In this document: in pieces, positions 1-15,900 of the stretch
Layout of the letters: each line of letters starts with the position of its first letter
Numbering within the stretch: the stretch's first letter is position 1
Assembly: GCF_014529535.1 (NCBI RefSeq)
Contig: NC_050738.1
Location: forward strand, 13,780,062-13,844,061
Length of the DNA: 64,000 nt
DNA from: Bradysia coprophila
Lineage: Eukaryota; Arthropoda; Insecta; Diptera; Sciaridae
Direction: 5' to 3'
Translations under genes and position numbers: made by a program
Notes under the pieces: generated by a model
Told to the model about the DNA's origin: nothing
Seen by the model: only the letters and a program-made list of their open reading frames with translations
Database searches by the model: none

Positions 1-912
1 ATCTTCCCTTGATGTTAACCTTCATCTATAATTCGGAAATAGCTGTATTTCAGCCCGATCTAAAATCAATATCTCCTCCACTGGTAAACGTGTATATATA
101 CCACGAAGTTACATAGTTAGAAATGATGCAAACTTTTAAAGAAAATTAACCAAATCCTACCACTGAAACTACACACAAAAATAAAGCATCGACCATTTTG
201 TACAGTCTGTTGTTATTGTGTAGGTTGGCAGGATGGTTACTCATACCTATATTGCCACCATAGCAACCAATCACATTGATTTTAGGGCGAGGCAATAAAC
301 GTATTTTGATAAGGTCTTTGCGCAACCAAAATCACAAGATCACTGGTGTGTATGTGTGTATACTATACATATACAAACTGGGAAACGCATTCGATTATAG
401 CAAAAAGTTGTTCGGTAGGTTTTCAGTCGTTCGTTGAATGTTGAAGCGGTATGTTGTTCCGTGTGAGGTAGTGGTATATATCGCTTAAATACGCAGCCTA
501 TATAGTAATTACGATCCATTAAAAGTAAAAAAATAACAAATTGTGCAAGGGATTTTCATCGGTGAAATTCTTTTTAAATTTTTTTCGTTTTTTGTTTTAT
601 GAATTTGACACGACGTGTGAAATTTGCTCAACTCAGATATTGGATATACCTAAAGAACCTGTGATTTGAGTATTTGAAAATAAGAAAAAGTAAAAAAAAG
701 GATAAAGATGCGCCAATGTGCCTTTGTGAAAGATTCTGCGTGTTTTTATTTGAAATAAATTGTAACAGCGAACCGTAACGCCAAAGGATTACTTATGATT
801 CTACGGAATAAGGCAACAAATCGAAAGTGTATTGACGGATAATTGAAAAAGAGTTAAATTTATTGGAAACGCACAGCAGCGCTCGTTTTCAAAAATTGTT
901 GATAGTACCTTT
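1..912 (+). other. 5' flank and probable 5' UTR of the islet/tailup gene
   Basis: No coding sequence is visible here. The first coding exon of the LIM-homeobox gene begins at 913, so the transcription start is expected in this stretch or left of the window. A TTCAGTC stretch at 422-428 resembles an arthropod initiator, but I see no convincing TATA box or downstream element at the right spacing. The promoter position is therefore not established. Confidence 0.35.
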
Positions 913-3900
913 ATGGTAATGGCAGAGATAGGTGGCCCTTTGGCTCACCAACTTCCATTACATAATCATCGCGGCGGATTAGTCCAACCGTCGTTGGTTA
1001 TGAACCATCATCTGGATTTGGACTGTCATGGTGCTGATATACACCAGAGTAAGTTCCGATTTGTAAGTTGTTTCTTAATTAAGAGATGAAAAGTGCATCC
1101 GAACGACCGAAATTCTCTTAAAGTGAGTCATCCTAATATTAGTGAAGTATATGCTGTATGGAAAAGTACCGAACCTTTATACACTGATGTGCACACAACG
1201 GCCGGATATTGTCCTTAAAACGATGTTCGTGAAAGTCACTTTTAAGCTTTCACAGACGACAAACATATCATTAAGGCATGAAGGTTATAGGTGATGCAGA
1301 TGCATTTAACTGTTATTTTGTGAAAATGACAACTAATTTGACATACCAAATGTACATGGCAATGATCATAGTATTTTCGACAGGTTAGAGTCATATCTGT
1401 AACTTTACTTGACTCCTAATCTGACGGAAACATGAAACACGAGAACACCAATTTTTAATTTTGCTGCGGCACATTCAGCCACACATTTGACATGCTCGGT
1501 TCTCTTAATACGATTAGATACGGTCAACGGTCCTCGTTGACTTTTTTTTAAACATTTGAAACTTTGCAAAAGTGAAATGGGATGCTTTTCTTTACTGTCA
1601 CAATTTGTCCTGATTAGTTCGCTGTTCGCTTCGTGCCGTTTCGATATGGGTTACAAAATTCTCGCAATCAATGTCTTAAAATTTAAAACCAATGTAAAAT
1701 GGTCACTTTCTGTTCATATGGGAAGAAAGTGGTCCAATAAGATTTTAAAAACAGATTTTCTTATTCGCAAAAATAAACCACAATAATGAACTCATACGTG
1801 TAAGCGTGGTAGGAAAGGTTGTGGGTGTAAAAAAATGGTAAAGACTTTGAGTTTTATTTTGGACAACGAATGGTCAGAGTAACGAAATGAGGTGGTGTGG
1901 TTGCCCTAATAAATTGGAAAACAAAAACGAAAATAGCAGGGAACAGATTGATAACGTGAAATAAGCAGGAAGGAATTCGTAGATTTGATTAAGGGATTTT
2001 TATTATCTTTGAAATCATTTCTTGTGAAAAAGACAAACAAATCATTCTTCTCCGTTATCAGAAGCTACTTTTTCTTTTGGAATAGGTTCGATCGGAAAAA
2101 TTTTATCATCACGAATCACATTCGAAATGTCGAGAGCCATTGTTGTGAAAAACGTTCTAGCTACAAACAGCACCCTCGACATGAAATTTCCAATTTTGTT
2201 TCCCTAGGTTAACAAATAACTGTAGTTCAATTTTATGTTAAATTTTTAAACCTGCCTGAATTGTTGAAAATTGTAGCGTCTAAAATATAAGTGCGATAAG
2301 GTGTTTTGCACAAAAAGGTTCGTCATTAAGCCACTATTCCTACAGCTTCCTATGAATCATGTCTTGAATGAGTGTCATCTTCGATGTTTTGGAGGAACTT
2401 TAAGTGATCTAAATTCAATGACAGAAGGTGCCATTGAATGGCTTCGGACTTTAAACTTGGAATGAAGTGTGAATTAGTGTAAGGTTTTTTATGTAATTAT
2501 CTGAAATGTAAACTAAGACCATACGATCAATTATAATATTTCCGACAGCATTTTCGGAAGATGAGCTTAGACAGCAGTATCTAGCATTACAACCGATTTA
2601 ATTCGGCTCGGCCACTATTATCCTTGACTTGTGTGATTATTAACATTGACACCTCGATTTGATGACATAGTGTTAGTAATCGTAATAATAAATAAAGTAC
2701 ACTCATTTTCCTCTTAAATCCGACTATACAGTCAACAGCCGGCGTCTCGTGTTTTAGCAAATAAATCTGCTATTTCCATTGTTCAATTTTTATTCGAAGA
2801 AAATATTTTATTACATTTGTTCGACATAGATACATTTTGCTATTTAAGGCAGCATAATGATGAACTCGTTGTTTATTTTTGTATACGTTGTCGATGTCAA
2901 ACAACATAGTCGTTTATAAAGGATTGCGTTGCTACGAATTGGACTTCTGATTTCGACGTTGCACAATTTTAAATTCAAATTCAAATTCAATATAATTTTT
3001 AAGCAAACAGATTTTTTCAAAATAAAATTGTCGAAACGAACTAAATGATTGAAAAATTCAGAGTTTCAGAGGGATAATTGCACCAAGATTGTCTCCAGCA
3101 CATTTTCATGTTTTGTTTTACCGACGGCATAAATATCGCTTTGAATTTTTAATAAGACGATACTCTTAACTTCTACTGTGTTTGTCGTATAATATAACAG
3201 ATTGTAATATTTACGATTGCAGTATCTTACTCTCTTTAAGGGTTTTCCATTTAAAAAAAAAACTTATCAAAACCACCTCACTCTTGAATTTGTATTTATA
3301 TCAATTTACTACGATCGAATTGTTATCATAGTTGAATAAATTGTACAATAAATAATTGATTACAAAACCATCAATAGCTCCTTGTAAAGGATAAACAGTC
3401 TTTTTAACGAACGATGTCTTTAATAAAATATAATCTGAGTCGCAAATTCAACAATGTATTCCGTTTTGTTTAGTTTTTTCTATCCAATTCGCATTCAAAA
3501 TATTTGAATTAATCAGCAGATCCAAACATCTAATCGATGTAAGCAAGAATTTCTATTACTTAATTCAATACAAGAAATTCTAATAAGATTTGAGATGAGT
3601 CACTTTGGACTTACCTATTTGCGAAGTGATTCCGTTTTGCCTCTAACTTTTTTTTTTAAAGAACAAAGTGAACATGAACAGAGTTTTTGCAATCTTAATT
3701 CAGACAAACTTTGGTAGATGTAGGTCAGGCCGAAGGAAAATTTACAATGTATAAACTTTTGTAGGTATGAGATACGTCACTTTGTCACAAGAACGACATG
3801 TCTTGCATCAGTTATACAAGATTTCTGACCTGTGATATACTAAGTATAGTGAAAAGCAAAGCGGTGACGTTTTTTTTTGCAAAAAAGCAGCTAGCATAAA

Positions 3901-6900
3901 ATAAACAAATATGGGCTTTTGACTCTAGAATGCAACCTCTAATACTAAATACAAGCATCTAAAATGTGACAGATTCCATACGTTTGTAGACCGTTTTTAG
4001 AACCAAAAAAAACCATCCAACAACAAAATATGAAATTTTCGAGGCATCATCTTTTACACTTAGACTTTATCATTTGTTATCGACAACAAAGACAAAAATA
4101 ACACTGACCTTAGTTAGATTGCCTTATTGAGCAAAATATATATTAAAATAAATGAAGTACAAGATTTTATTTCCATCTGTCGAATACATTCACATCGATA
4201 ATCAAGTAATAGATTTAGATCGATAATTGTTGAGTATAATTTCATGTGCAATTTTTGCAACCAGTCGTTCTAATTCCGATGAAATTCTATAGCGGTTTTT
4301 TTTTACCAACCATTTTTGTCCTTCCGCAGCACTTGATTACCATCGATGATGATTAAAATTTTTATTGGAAGTTGGTTGACATTTTATTAATATTTTGAAT
4401 ATTTTTATTTGTTTATTATTTACGATATTAACATTTAATTTCCATAATTTTGTCAACATCAAGAACAGGTTAACACGTGCTCATAATTTATGTTCGTCTA
4501 TTAATACTATGCAGCGGCAAAATACAAAAAAAAAAGATTTACAAAATGAACAAAGATTTCTGTAGAAAAATAATTTTTCATTCGATCAGAAAAAATCCGT
4601 ATCTCGTTTCTGAAAAGTAATTTAAATGCAAAAATTATTTTTTTTTGTTCTCGAAACGAAAATCATCAAAGATTAAAAATCCCTGGATGAAAATTTCCAT
4701 TAGCCACTCTCCGCATCGTTCGTGTAAGGCTGTTAAAATAACATCATTTACTTCTAATTTTTCCTCTCCAATTTTTCTTTTTAACTGAACTTTATTGTCT
4801 CTGAGACTCTGACTATAAAGCCGTGCAATGCGCTATATTACAAGTACTTTATGAAGATTTATGGATGACGATGTGGTGTGAGTATATAGAGGCAGTTAAC
4901 GATATTTTTTTTTCGAAAAAAATTCACAACACACTTCTTGAAATCGAAGGAAAACAAAAAATGTATTGAATAGACGTATTTAACATCATTTTTTTCTTAT
5001 AAGATTTTTTTTTAAAACGTCTCTTAGCACAACGCTAAATGGTTAGTTATATGGTATATAAAACGCGTTAAAAATTGTGGCGATGAGACGAACTTGGGTT
5101 CAACATAAAAGAACCTAAGACCATAAATATTTGTATTTAATTCCAATAAAGACAGAATTGCGATCAAAATTTACCCAGTGTTGCTGCTTAAACGTTCTAA
5201 TTGAAATGGACATTGACGTGATTAATTACCTTGAAACGATTGATTCATAAATTAAAAAAAAATATTTTTTATGAAAATAAAAATTAAAACCCGAATCCGT
5301 CTCTGATCTTGTAATAAAATAAATAACCCGTTCAATGCTGGTTTATTTAAATACACAGAAAATACAAACAAAACATTCTTTTTGACCATAGGAATATACC
5401 GCGCGCAACGACTTACAAAATAAAGCTGCCTCTTTCCACTTTTATTGATTTTTGTGTTTTCTTAATCACTTCAAACATTTTTTTTTCTCTTCTGTACCTT
5501 TAGCTATCTATAAACAATAGACACAAGACCGGCAAGGGTTAAGAAACTAATTATATGTTCATCAAATATGGGTTTTATTTCATTGTGTCGCTGCTATTAT
5601 ATCCTCGGGCTAATTAATTTAATGATTCGTTTTAAATGTGCCGGTGTGGTCGTTATGAGTTTTATGGTTTTTGGGTTTGATTTTTCAATTTCTATGCGGA
5701 AATGCTTGTGACATAGTTTTTTTTTATATTAACCAATTCTAAATCATATGATCGGCAGTTGAATGCAATAGTAGAGTATATAGGTACATACTATAATTTG
5801 TACCCACATACCTGAGACGCTATACAATGTATATAGTATACATCGTGCGTACGGTTAGATGTGTCGAAACTCAAGTTGGAACTGTTTTTCGCAATTTCCG
5901 TCAGTGGTCGGTGTTAGTAAATCAATTGTAGTCTACGTGATTTCTAAATAATTGAGATTTATTGACCGGTATAAGTTCCGGTTTGTGTTTTCCTTAAATG
6001 AAGTGTCTTAACTCAACTCCACTATTTCCAACAGTCACATAACACCTTTGAGAATCGCTTAGTCAGCTGTTATCGATGGTAGCGACGAAAATAAATGATG
6101 ACCTCCGGTTAATGCCGTATTTTAGCAAATTGTACATAAGAACGAAAAAAGTTATAGATTTTATGTCAAACAAACGCTCGACATTACCAAAAAGAAATGA
6201 AGTAACAGAAACAATCGTTTTATGGCGATACGTTTGTCTATTATAAAGGTTAAATAGAAATGTTATGAAATTACACAAATTGATGGTGAAGCTTCGTTTT
6301 TTCTAGGCTGTTGCCATGGTGAATGAAAACAAAAATAGTCAAAAGCATCGAAGACCGTACTTTTCATAAATCAGGCACTTCCTTCTCTGTTTTACAGAAC
6401 TCAAACGAATCAACATGTCGTGTGTTTAGGACCTATTCGTGTGACTAGTTATGTCTAACTAGTCATCCGTCAAATTGCGAGATATGCTGATACTTTCAAA
6501 AATTGAGCTAAATTTTTAGTTTAGAAAATATTATCCATAAAATGTGTTGGAGATGACCACTTGACCGAAAATACAACACTAATATACACATCGATTCCTA
6601 TCAAAACCACTCTTTTATCTCAGATGGATCTCTTGTCACCACAAATTAACAATTCATGTGTCCATGTCTAGCCTGCTCTCACAATAAACTTTTCTTTTCT
6701 TGCTTTACCAGCAAAAAACTATTTTAAGATTGTTTTTTAAGGAAAACTAGCTCTGCATACAACTTTTACCCAGTCAATAGCTTATATTGATGATATGTAT
6801 AATGGACTAAGACATTTTTATTTGGTTTTATTTGGTTGGTCTGTTCTTTCGATTATCGATAAGGCGAACAAATGCATAACAAATATTAATTATGATGCAA

Positions 6901-9900
6901 TTACATCTTCCGTCTTTAATTTAATTTAACTATAAGCTGAGGCTGATGGTCGCATTACAAAATATATTATTGAACCGCGTATAATAAACACCAGAAAATT
7001 ATGGATTTTGTTGTATTAAGAAAACTCATATAATTGCTGCGGCGACAATGTTGCTTAAATAAACAAATATCAATTTTATTTCAATAAATTGAAATTAAAT
7101 ATGTTTCATATTGGCGTCATTTTTTTTTTCTCTCGATGCATTTAAGTCAAGGAATACGAATAAATATTCCTTATTTTTTTACTGTAAAAAGGAGAAAGAA
7201 AGATCCATAACAAGGTGTCGGTATTCTTTAATTTTAATTTTATTTTAATTTATCCAGTTTTTTGTTTTGTTTTCGTTTGCTCTCTCAGTGTCTGTGTGTG
7301 TCTGTTTTTTTTTATGAATTTATTTATTGTCCGTCTTTGGTGTGTCGGCACGGCACTGTAGATTTTTTGATGCTAATTTGTATAAAGGAGAAAAAAACTA
7401 AGAGGAAAAACTATTAAAGGTATATTATTGAGATTTGCATACCGATAAATTGTGAAAGAATTTTGTGATCATATATTGACCGAGAACGTATCGAGACGGG
7501 TGTTGCTTTTGTATACATAATGCTCGAATAAAAATTAAGATGAAGAAAAAAAAGTATCTAAATGAAGTTCTGAAAAGATTTCACGTTGGAAATGAGTGTG
7601 GACGTGAAATTGATTTTTACGTTTTTAAAATGTGTGCACAACTACATCACAATTAATTTAATTAGACGCATTTTCTGAATACCTGATTCATTTGCGTTAT
7701 TCCAATAAATGTATTCCAGAGTAAATTGTACAACCCAATGTTTTTATATTATGTGTGTGTGTGTTTGAATTTGTCGGCACAATAAAATAATCCGTAATTG
7801 TAAATTGGAAGCATAGTCATACGTTTTAAAAATACTTTTCGAAATTCAAGATTAAAAATATTAAGTCTAAAAATAATGTAACTTAAAATACAAAAAAAAA
7901 AGTTTTTAATAAATCTTTCATAGGCGCCAGTTAATAAACTATGGTCTCTTTGGTAACGATTTCTAATAAAATTTGTTTATTTACACACATCTAACCAGAA
8001 AGCAATTATCAACATTAACATTTTATTCGAGCGCATAGAAATGCCCTAATGAACTATTTTTTTTCCCGTCATTTATTTGTTTATATTTTCTTTTTGAAAT
8101 TTGTTTTCTTTAAATGTACACTGGTGTACATATAGAACCGCATATTATATATTATCCCAACATAAATGATATTGAATTGTATATTACATATATAACGATC
8201 GTTAAACAAAAAAGATGAAATGTTTATACACCGATCAACGATCTTACATTTCAAAATATTTATGAGGTTTTTTCTCTCAAGGATTATAATTCTGTGTTTG
8301 TCACAACAAGTTATGGAACCACAAATGTATATTTCGAATAAACAAATATTAAAAATAAGTTACTGTGAGAAAATGCTATTACGTATTTCGGGCCCGAATG
8401 GCAAATACAATGGATGTGATTGTGTGAACAGTTTATCTAATTATAAGTTGTACTGTATACTTAAATGTACAATACACTAGCTATACGGAAAGAAATAAGA
8501 ATACATGCAGGATCAGGTTAGGCCGTACCTAAAATGTCCGACATTTCAATGCAGATGAACTCAATTTTATTTAAAATTTTCTTGGTCTTCCGTTCGTCTG
8601 AAACTGATTAAAAAATCTCGTCTCTCTATGCAACTGTTCAACATGACAGAATGGATAATTGACATGTTCCGATTATTCATTACCCACAATTACCAGATCA
8701 ATTTTATAGAAATGGCTAATCATCTGTTATCCAAAACAAAATTAAACGGTTAATATGATCTTATAATAGTGTGTAAACAAATGAAGTAAAAGACTTTGTA
8801 TCAAACACTAGGATAGGTTTCAATTTTATTTAAAAAAATTATCTGAAAATTTCAGGGCCTAAAACCTAAACTGTTAAGTTTTCAGTTTTTTCAAATAAAG
8901 TTTGGTCAGGTCCGTCAGGTCAGATGTTTATTTTTAGGAATCTTGTCCTGACCTAAACGAAATCAGGTCAGTCATTTTCAGTTTCAGATGAGGGTGACTG
9001 ACCTGTTCCGAGTTTCTTGTCGGGTCAAAAAACCAAAGATGTATGAACTTCCAGTGATTGCAAGTCCACTGCTTCTTTTCATTCCACATGTGAAATAGAC
9101 GAGGATAATTCGTAATGACTGTACGTATACCTGGAAATTGAATATAATTCTTTGCCACGTTAACATGGCAAACTTTTCGCTATTCGGATCACTTAAGTGA
9201 GAAGGAACGAATAACCGAAGTCACTAAAGTTACTGTAATGTGAGAAATAAAATATAATCTTAAAGAAAAGCGGTTGTCAAAATGGACTATTGCTGTTGAT
9301 TTAACTATTGATCATCATCCTCTTTACATCCAAAGAGTGCCAGTTCACTTTCCGCAAAGACTGGTCAATCTGAAAAGAAAATTTTAATTTTAATCTTTAT
9401 ACAAAGAGTCATTACAGTCACTCTGAGATTATATTACTTTCCACCAATAAAAAATTGAATATATTTTGCAAAAATGTTAATTTTTTTCGTATAATTCTCC
9501 AGATATAGACTTGATAGTAAAATGTTTTATTACAACTTCACTGATATGATATCAAAATTAAATTGTACAAAAAAGAACCTATTTGAACGACAATAATAAT
9601 GAATGTTTTATTAACTATTACTGCTAAGGTAAACATTTAATATTTATTATGATGTCTGTTGTCATAAATAATAAACACGAATGATATGTAGCTTCTGATT
9701 TTGTTTTTTTTCTTTAAATGGTAGGTAGCTTTATTAAACAGAACAATGAAGAATGCATTCGTAAAAAGCACTATAATGAGGTTACTGAACGTGCAAAAAT
9801 GACTTATTAAAACGAATAACTAATTACATCCCGCCAGAAATATGCGTTGCAAGGTTAAAAGACGATTGTCTTTTCGCAGAAGTTAATTAAAGAGCGAATA

Positions 9901-12900
9901 AAAAATCATAATTTCCTCCTAAAATCATAGTTAATGAAATTCATTCAGCAAAGTTAAAGCAAATTAAAGTATAACTCCTCAACCGTGATCGTCAAGCATT
10001 TCTAATCGGTCAATCATTTTCTTTAGAATAGAAAAATAAAGTTTATTGTCACTTCCCATTTCAAAAAAACAAAAATTCTATTCGTTAATAAACGTAAAAA
10101 ATAAAAGAAAAATAAAAATCGAAAAATAATAAAACAAAATATGTCGCGTCGAGATAAGGCGATAATTTCGAGGCGCCATCATTACAGAGAACATTTTAGT
10201 CAGACAAAAGTGAAATATAAAAGAATATTTTTTGGACCAACCTCTACATATATAATATTCTTACAGATTTTTTTTCTGCTTTAAAACATTGTTCGCCTTC
10301 GATTTATTGTCACTTGGTTGTTTACCGAATTGAGAACACATTTGAACGTTCTTTGAATGAAATATGAAGATCATCATTGGCCTGTTTAGCTTTCTGAATT
10401 GTCGTTTTTTGTAGATGGTAATTATTGAAAGTCATCATTTTGAGATTCACTTTTTAGATTAATTTTATCAAGATTTAATGGTGACAAAATTTGCTGTAAG
10501 AAGACAGAAAAAAACGAATTTACAACAATGGCTAAAATCTGATGTCGATTCAGTTTCCGGCAGAGAAAGGGACTTAAAGAACGTTATCTTTTAATAATCA
10601 TAAACGGCTTAGAGAGAACAACCAATTAAATTGTACTGAAACACACAATTTTTCTCATGACCTTGTGGATGCTATGAGAAAATATATTTCGGTGATTCTT
10701 TGGACTAACTTTGGGAAATTCAGGAGACAAGAATCGAATATTATTTCTTTGACTTTCTGTGTCCTAGATTTTCTTGTCGAAACTTATTTAAGTTAAGGTT
10801 TTAAAGTTTGTTTTCCAAACTATTTCGAGTGTTTATGGTTTGGAGATAAAATTTGCTGTTGATTAGTTTGCAATATCATTGAATGTAGACTGTAGACTGC
10901 TAGGTAGTGAGTAGCTCTTAACTTAGAGACTCGCTTAACGACGACAAGCAGTGTGATACTTTAATAGAGTACTGAAACTAGACAACGTATAATGATACAA
11001 ATACTGTGGAAACTGTGGAAAAGTGGAAACATTTTTCATACAGAATAGTACTTTATTAGGGAGCTAGGCAGTAGTGAAGATCACTCATGCTTGCAGTCCG
11101 TTTCGTATCCGTCAGTGAAAAGTTATGGGAGATGGCTTACTTATTTGAAAGACAAAGCTCTTCATAGAAGACTTCGCAAAGCTCTACGGTTTATAGGTCC
11201 AGTAAAAGTTGTCTCGACAAACCAAAATATCGTTCCGTTCGAGGGGTAACTCACTTCTAGATTAAATGGATTAAATGGTATTAAATGGATTAAATGGATT
11301 AAATGGATTAAATGGATTAAATGGATTTAATGGATTAAATGGAATAAAAATTGGATTAAATGGATTAAATATGAAAAAAGTTCATTTTACCAAATACTGT
11401 AAAAGTCTTAAAAATTGTTGATTTTGATCGAACCACGTACTACAACTCATCCTACAATGTTAAAAAGCGAAAAAATCCACTTTTAGGAGTTTTTGTTGTA
11501 AAGTGGATTAAATGGATTAAATGCGAGGGGATACTCACTTTAGTAGCTTGCAAAAATCCGAAAAATCTCTATGGGAATTTTGAGATTTTTAGGACAAAGA
11601 TTTTATGAAGTTTTTTTTTTAAATCTTCAAAAGTCTCCTGATTTGACGATTTTTATTTTTCGAATTTTAGAATCCGAGCTGTGATGTTTAAAAATCTACA
11701 AGATGCAGAAAAAATGTTTCCATAAAAATTCAGAAGAAAGATTCTCATGATATTTTAAAATCTTGTATAAGATCTCGAGTGCGTACCTGCAAGAATCCGA
11801 AAAATCTCTACGAGAATTTTGAGATTTTGAAGTTTTTGCCTAAGATTCCATCAATGTTTCAAAAAAAATTCTATTCGATTCATAGTCTTTAAATAAATTT
11901 ATATCGAGATTTATAAAAAAATCTTTATGTGATCCTGGAGAATTAGAAAATCATCGATGTTTCATAATCGTCTATTAAGGAAAAATACCTTGGATTCTCG
12001 ACACTAAAAATCATTCCGATATTATCGACCTTTTTAATGTAGATAAAACATCTTGCAGAATTAGAGAATCTTTGATGTTTCAAAATCTTTTATTAAACGC
12101 GGATGATTATTCTTACAAGAATTTCTTTGTGTTAGATTTGAAAGCATCAGAAGGATTCTTTGTGTATATAACCGCCCTCTAAGAATCCTTCTGATGCTTT
12201 AGATTTTTTTAGTGCTTCAAAAAAATTCTACTACGGAAAAACATCTTTTGATTCTAGATAAAGAAAATTCTTGTAGAAAAAAATCATTCGTTCACAAGGT
12301 CCTTCCGAGGTTCCTTCAGTGTATGAGTTTTATAAACGTCTTATAAAGCTATGGTGAACAAAAAATGTATGTAAAGCCTTAGCGTTTGAGAATATATTGC
12401 TAAAATCATATTGTGATTCTTCATATGACAAATGTATGTAGAGAAATTTTCATTTAGTGAACGAAAGTTCGAAAATTCTTCAGATATTTTAAAAATCTTC
12501 TCCCGGAGAAACAAGATTCTTCTGATGTGTAAAAATCTTCAGTGATGTTGGAACGATCTTTCCACATTTCTAAAGAAAGAAGATTCTTCAGTTGTTCTAA
12601 AATCTTTCATAAGATTTTCTAGAAGAAAGATTCTCATGATGTTTTAAAATCTTTCCTTTAGGAAAAAGATTTTTAAGAAATTATTTAAAAATTTTCAAGT
12701 CTCTTAATTTAAAGATTTTAGAACCCGAGCTGTGATGTTTAAAAATCTACAAGATGTGGAAAAAATCTTTCAATAAGAATTCAGGGGAAAGATTCTCATG
12801 ATGTTTTAAAATCTTTCATAAGATTTCCTGGAGTGCGTACCCCCTCGATTAAATGGATTAAATGGATTAAATAAATTTAATACCATTTTTCACAAAAAAA

Positions 12901-15900
12901 AAATTTCCTATACCTCACGAGTACTTAAACGAGCTGGGGATCGTGCAAATCTATTTTTCGCAATTACTTTACAAATTTTTCAGGTCGGTAGCCTAATTAT
13001 TTCGGTAAAACTAAAAATTTTTTTTTGGATTAAATGGATTAAATGGATTTAATGGATTTAATGGATTAAATGGAAGTGCGTCACCCCTCGGTTCCGTTTC
13101 TATGTTTATTGGCGGTTCTAGTCGGTGTAGTATTTACACAAATTGCCGACGTTTATTGCTCTAGTCGGTGTACTTATTCAACTTGCCGACAGGTGTTTTA
13201 ATTGTCGTGCAAGAGAATTTGTTACATCGCACCGTTAAAACAAGTCTATTTTTTAACAATTGAATTAAAGTCTATGTAGAATGTATGTGTACTGTTTTAT
13301 GTGTATGTCTGCTAAAGTCTATTTTTATCTTTCTATTAGGAATATTACAATAATCATACAAATTAGAATAGAATAGTTACCTAACATGCCTAATTAATTA
13401 TAATTACAATTTATGTGACTAATTTAAACCATATTAGAGACATTTTTCGTTTTGAAGTTGACCGACAACAAATCTATGAATTAATTATTTATGTTAATTT
13501 CGTTTTAATTTTTTGATCGAAATCATTTTTTATATTAAGCCATTGAACTGTGTGCGTTGCTTTTTTCGTGTTCATTTTTATTTTGTTCGTGAAACAAAGA
13601 ATATGCGCGAATCAGATGATGCTGTTGTAAATAATTAATTACAATAATTTTCGTGTAATTGAAACATGGAAGTAATTGGTTTAAATTAACATTAAGGATT
13701 AGAACAATTTGTTTAACTAATTTATATAGACAGTCAATAACGTGCCTTCATACATCATTTTCGAATACATTCAAAAGTCACACATCACTGTCAGACTTGA
13801 AAAGTAGCAGAATATTTAACCTTACTGAAACATAGACGCAAGCTGTAGTTTAATTGTAGGTCATAAACATTTACTGTTACTCGAACATAATTTGAACACA
13901 TCCATTAATGAGAAAGTAAAGTTGCGAAGCCCGTTTTCAGACTAAAAAATCCATCTTAACTTATGCACTCCCTCGAATCGTGCCTGAATTTTTTTACACC
14001 TAATTTAATTGTTATATTTGACAAGAGTAAGCCAATTTTAATAAAACTGCGATGTCTAAGAAGTGCACGAATTTTCCATAGAAATGTATTTTAAGAGCCG
14101 TCGGAAAAACTAACTATTTTGTATTGTAACTAACATGTAATTCGCTTGTTCGTTTTTTAAAAAATATTTTCTATAAAGTACATGCATGGCATGCGTGACG
14201 ATCCGCTAATTTAATTAATCATTACAAACGTCCCAATATAACTTCTTCAAATTTTTCACTTATGTTGAAAGTGTAGTGTTTGGTACAAAATCTTTTACTT
14301 CATTTGCATGATCGCACCATTTTTCTCAATAAATGAACACCAGCTAGGGCTGTTCCCTTATTTTTTCATTGTTGTCGACTACACTTTACTAGTCTTTTCC
14401 AAAAGGTGTGGCTTTCGGCTTTGGTCAAACTGAAGTAGACTTACTACCCGACTGAATTGGCATTTATAAAGAGCATAAAACGGGATAAGTACGGAATTTT
14501 TTTAGCAATAATGTAGGGCGTACGACTAATTGCTGATGACATGATTAAATTTCAATCGATTTTCAAGCTCACCGAATTGCATTAGTAAAATCGAAATGAG
14601 TCAAATGCCATATTATACTGTGTACGTATAGCTAATTACTGGTATAACTAAATCTAAACAAGAATCCACTTAACTTCACACAATCACCTAACCCAAATTG
14701 AATACAATTGTATAAACTAACAAACAATTCTACCCCCAAAAGAATGATTCTATTCGAAAAGATTGGTTCTTCTTTTTTCTTATGATTTTGAATAGCTGCC
14801 GAAATATCACATGGTATGTCAGTACCATATATAATGATTTTAAAGTGGCTTTTACCTTTGAGACCGTGGTATAGGTAGTAATAATATATTATATTTATTC
14901 GGATGGCACCACAACGTATACATTAATATAAATGAAACTGGTCTTTAACAAACGCGTTTTTTATACTTCTTTCTGTTTTAAAATGTGTTAAATATTTTTA
15001 GTAGGTGTGAAATCCTCATAATTTGTATTTTACCAGAGCCGACAAGTAGATGAAAAAAAAATTTCTTTTACAAAATTGATCATAATTTAACATCTAGCAC
15101 GATTCTCGCATAAAATGTGTATTTTTCGGATTTTTTTAATATCTGTTCCTGAACATTTATTTATATTATTTAATGGAATGGTGTGAATAATTTATTGGAT
15201 GATTCATCGATTCATATTTTTCATTATACATCATCACCATTGTAAATTGGTTTGAAGAATTTTGTAACACCTAAAATGTATAACGAAATTGATGCGAACT
15301 TTTCAATGATTTACAGAAGTATTTACAGCTCACCGCAGATTATGATCTATGAATGTACATTGCAAACGGAAAATATGAAAGATTTGTTAGAAATGATGTT
15401 TGAGCTTGAGTTTAATCATAGACAATTAATTACATAACATGTCTCTGTGAATTCAAATTTTATTCATGCGTACAACATTGTTCACAATTCATGTGAAGAA
15501 TTAATTAGGTTGACTACAAAGAGTAGAAGATTACCACTTGAACGTTATCTAACACTTTTCGTTTATACAATTTCCTTGCTGGAACTGAAAAGTTATTTTC
15601 TTCAGAAATTTAATATTTACTTTTTCTATAATTGTAGCAATATAAAAATCTCTAAAAGTTATCTTATTCAATTTTCAGGTTCTTTTCATTTTAAAAACGA
15701 CGATCATGAGCAACATACAATAAAATTGGGTATGGATATTTAAAATAAACTTTTTTTTATACATTTTTAAACTTTTAATTACTTACAATTCACACGGATT
15801 GTCTCATACTTTTAATTTTAATTATGAAAACAAAATGATGTCATTCGAACGTACAAGTCGTATATACTGCATTTTTATGCACCAAAACTGCAAAGCAATA

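Noticed and set aside
7280-7320. TCTGTGTGTGTCTG simple repeat and similar GT runs (for example 7755, 63728)
   Set aside because: Short and common microsatellite-like sequence with no further structure.
15252-15743. Adjacent plus-strand frames in intron 1 as a small gene
   Set aside because: Separate frames of low complexity without a known motif, and not joined by convincing splice sites.
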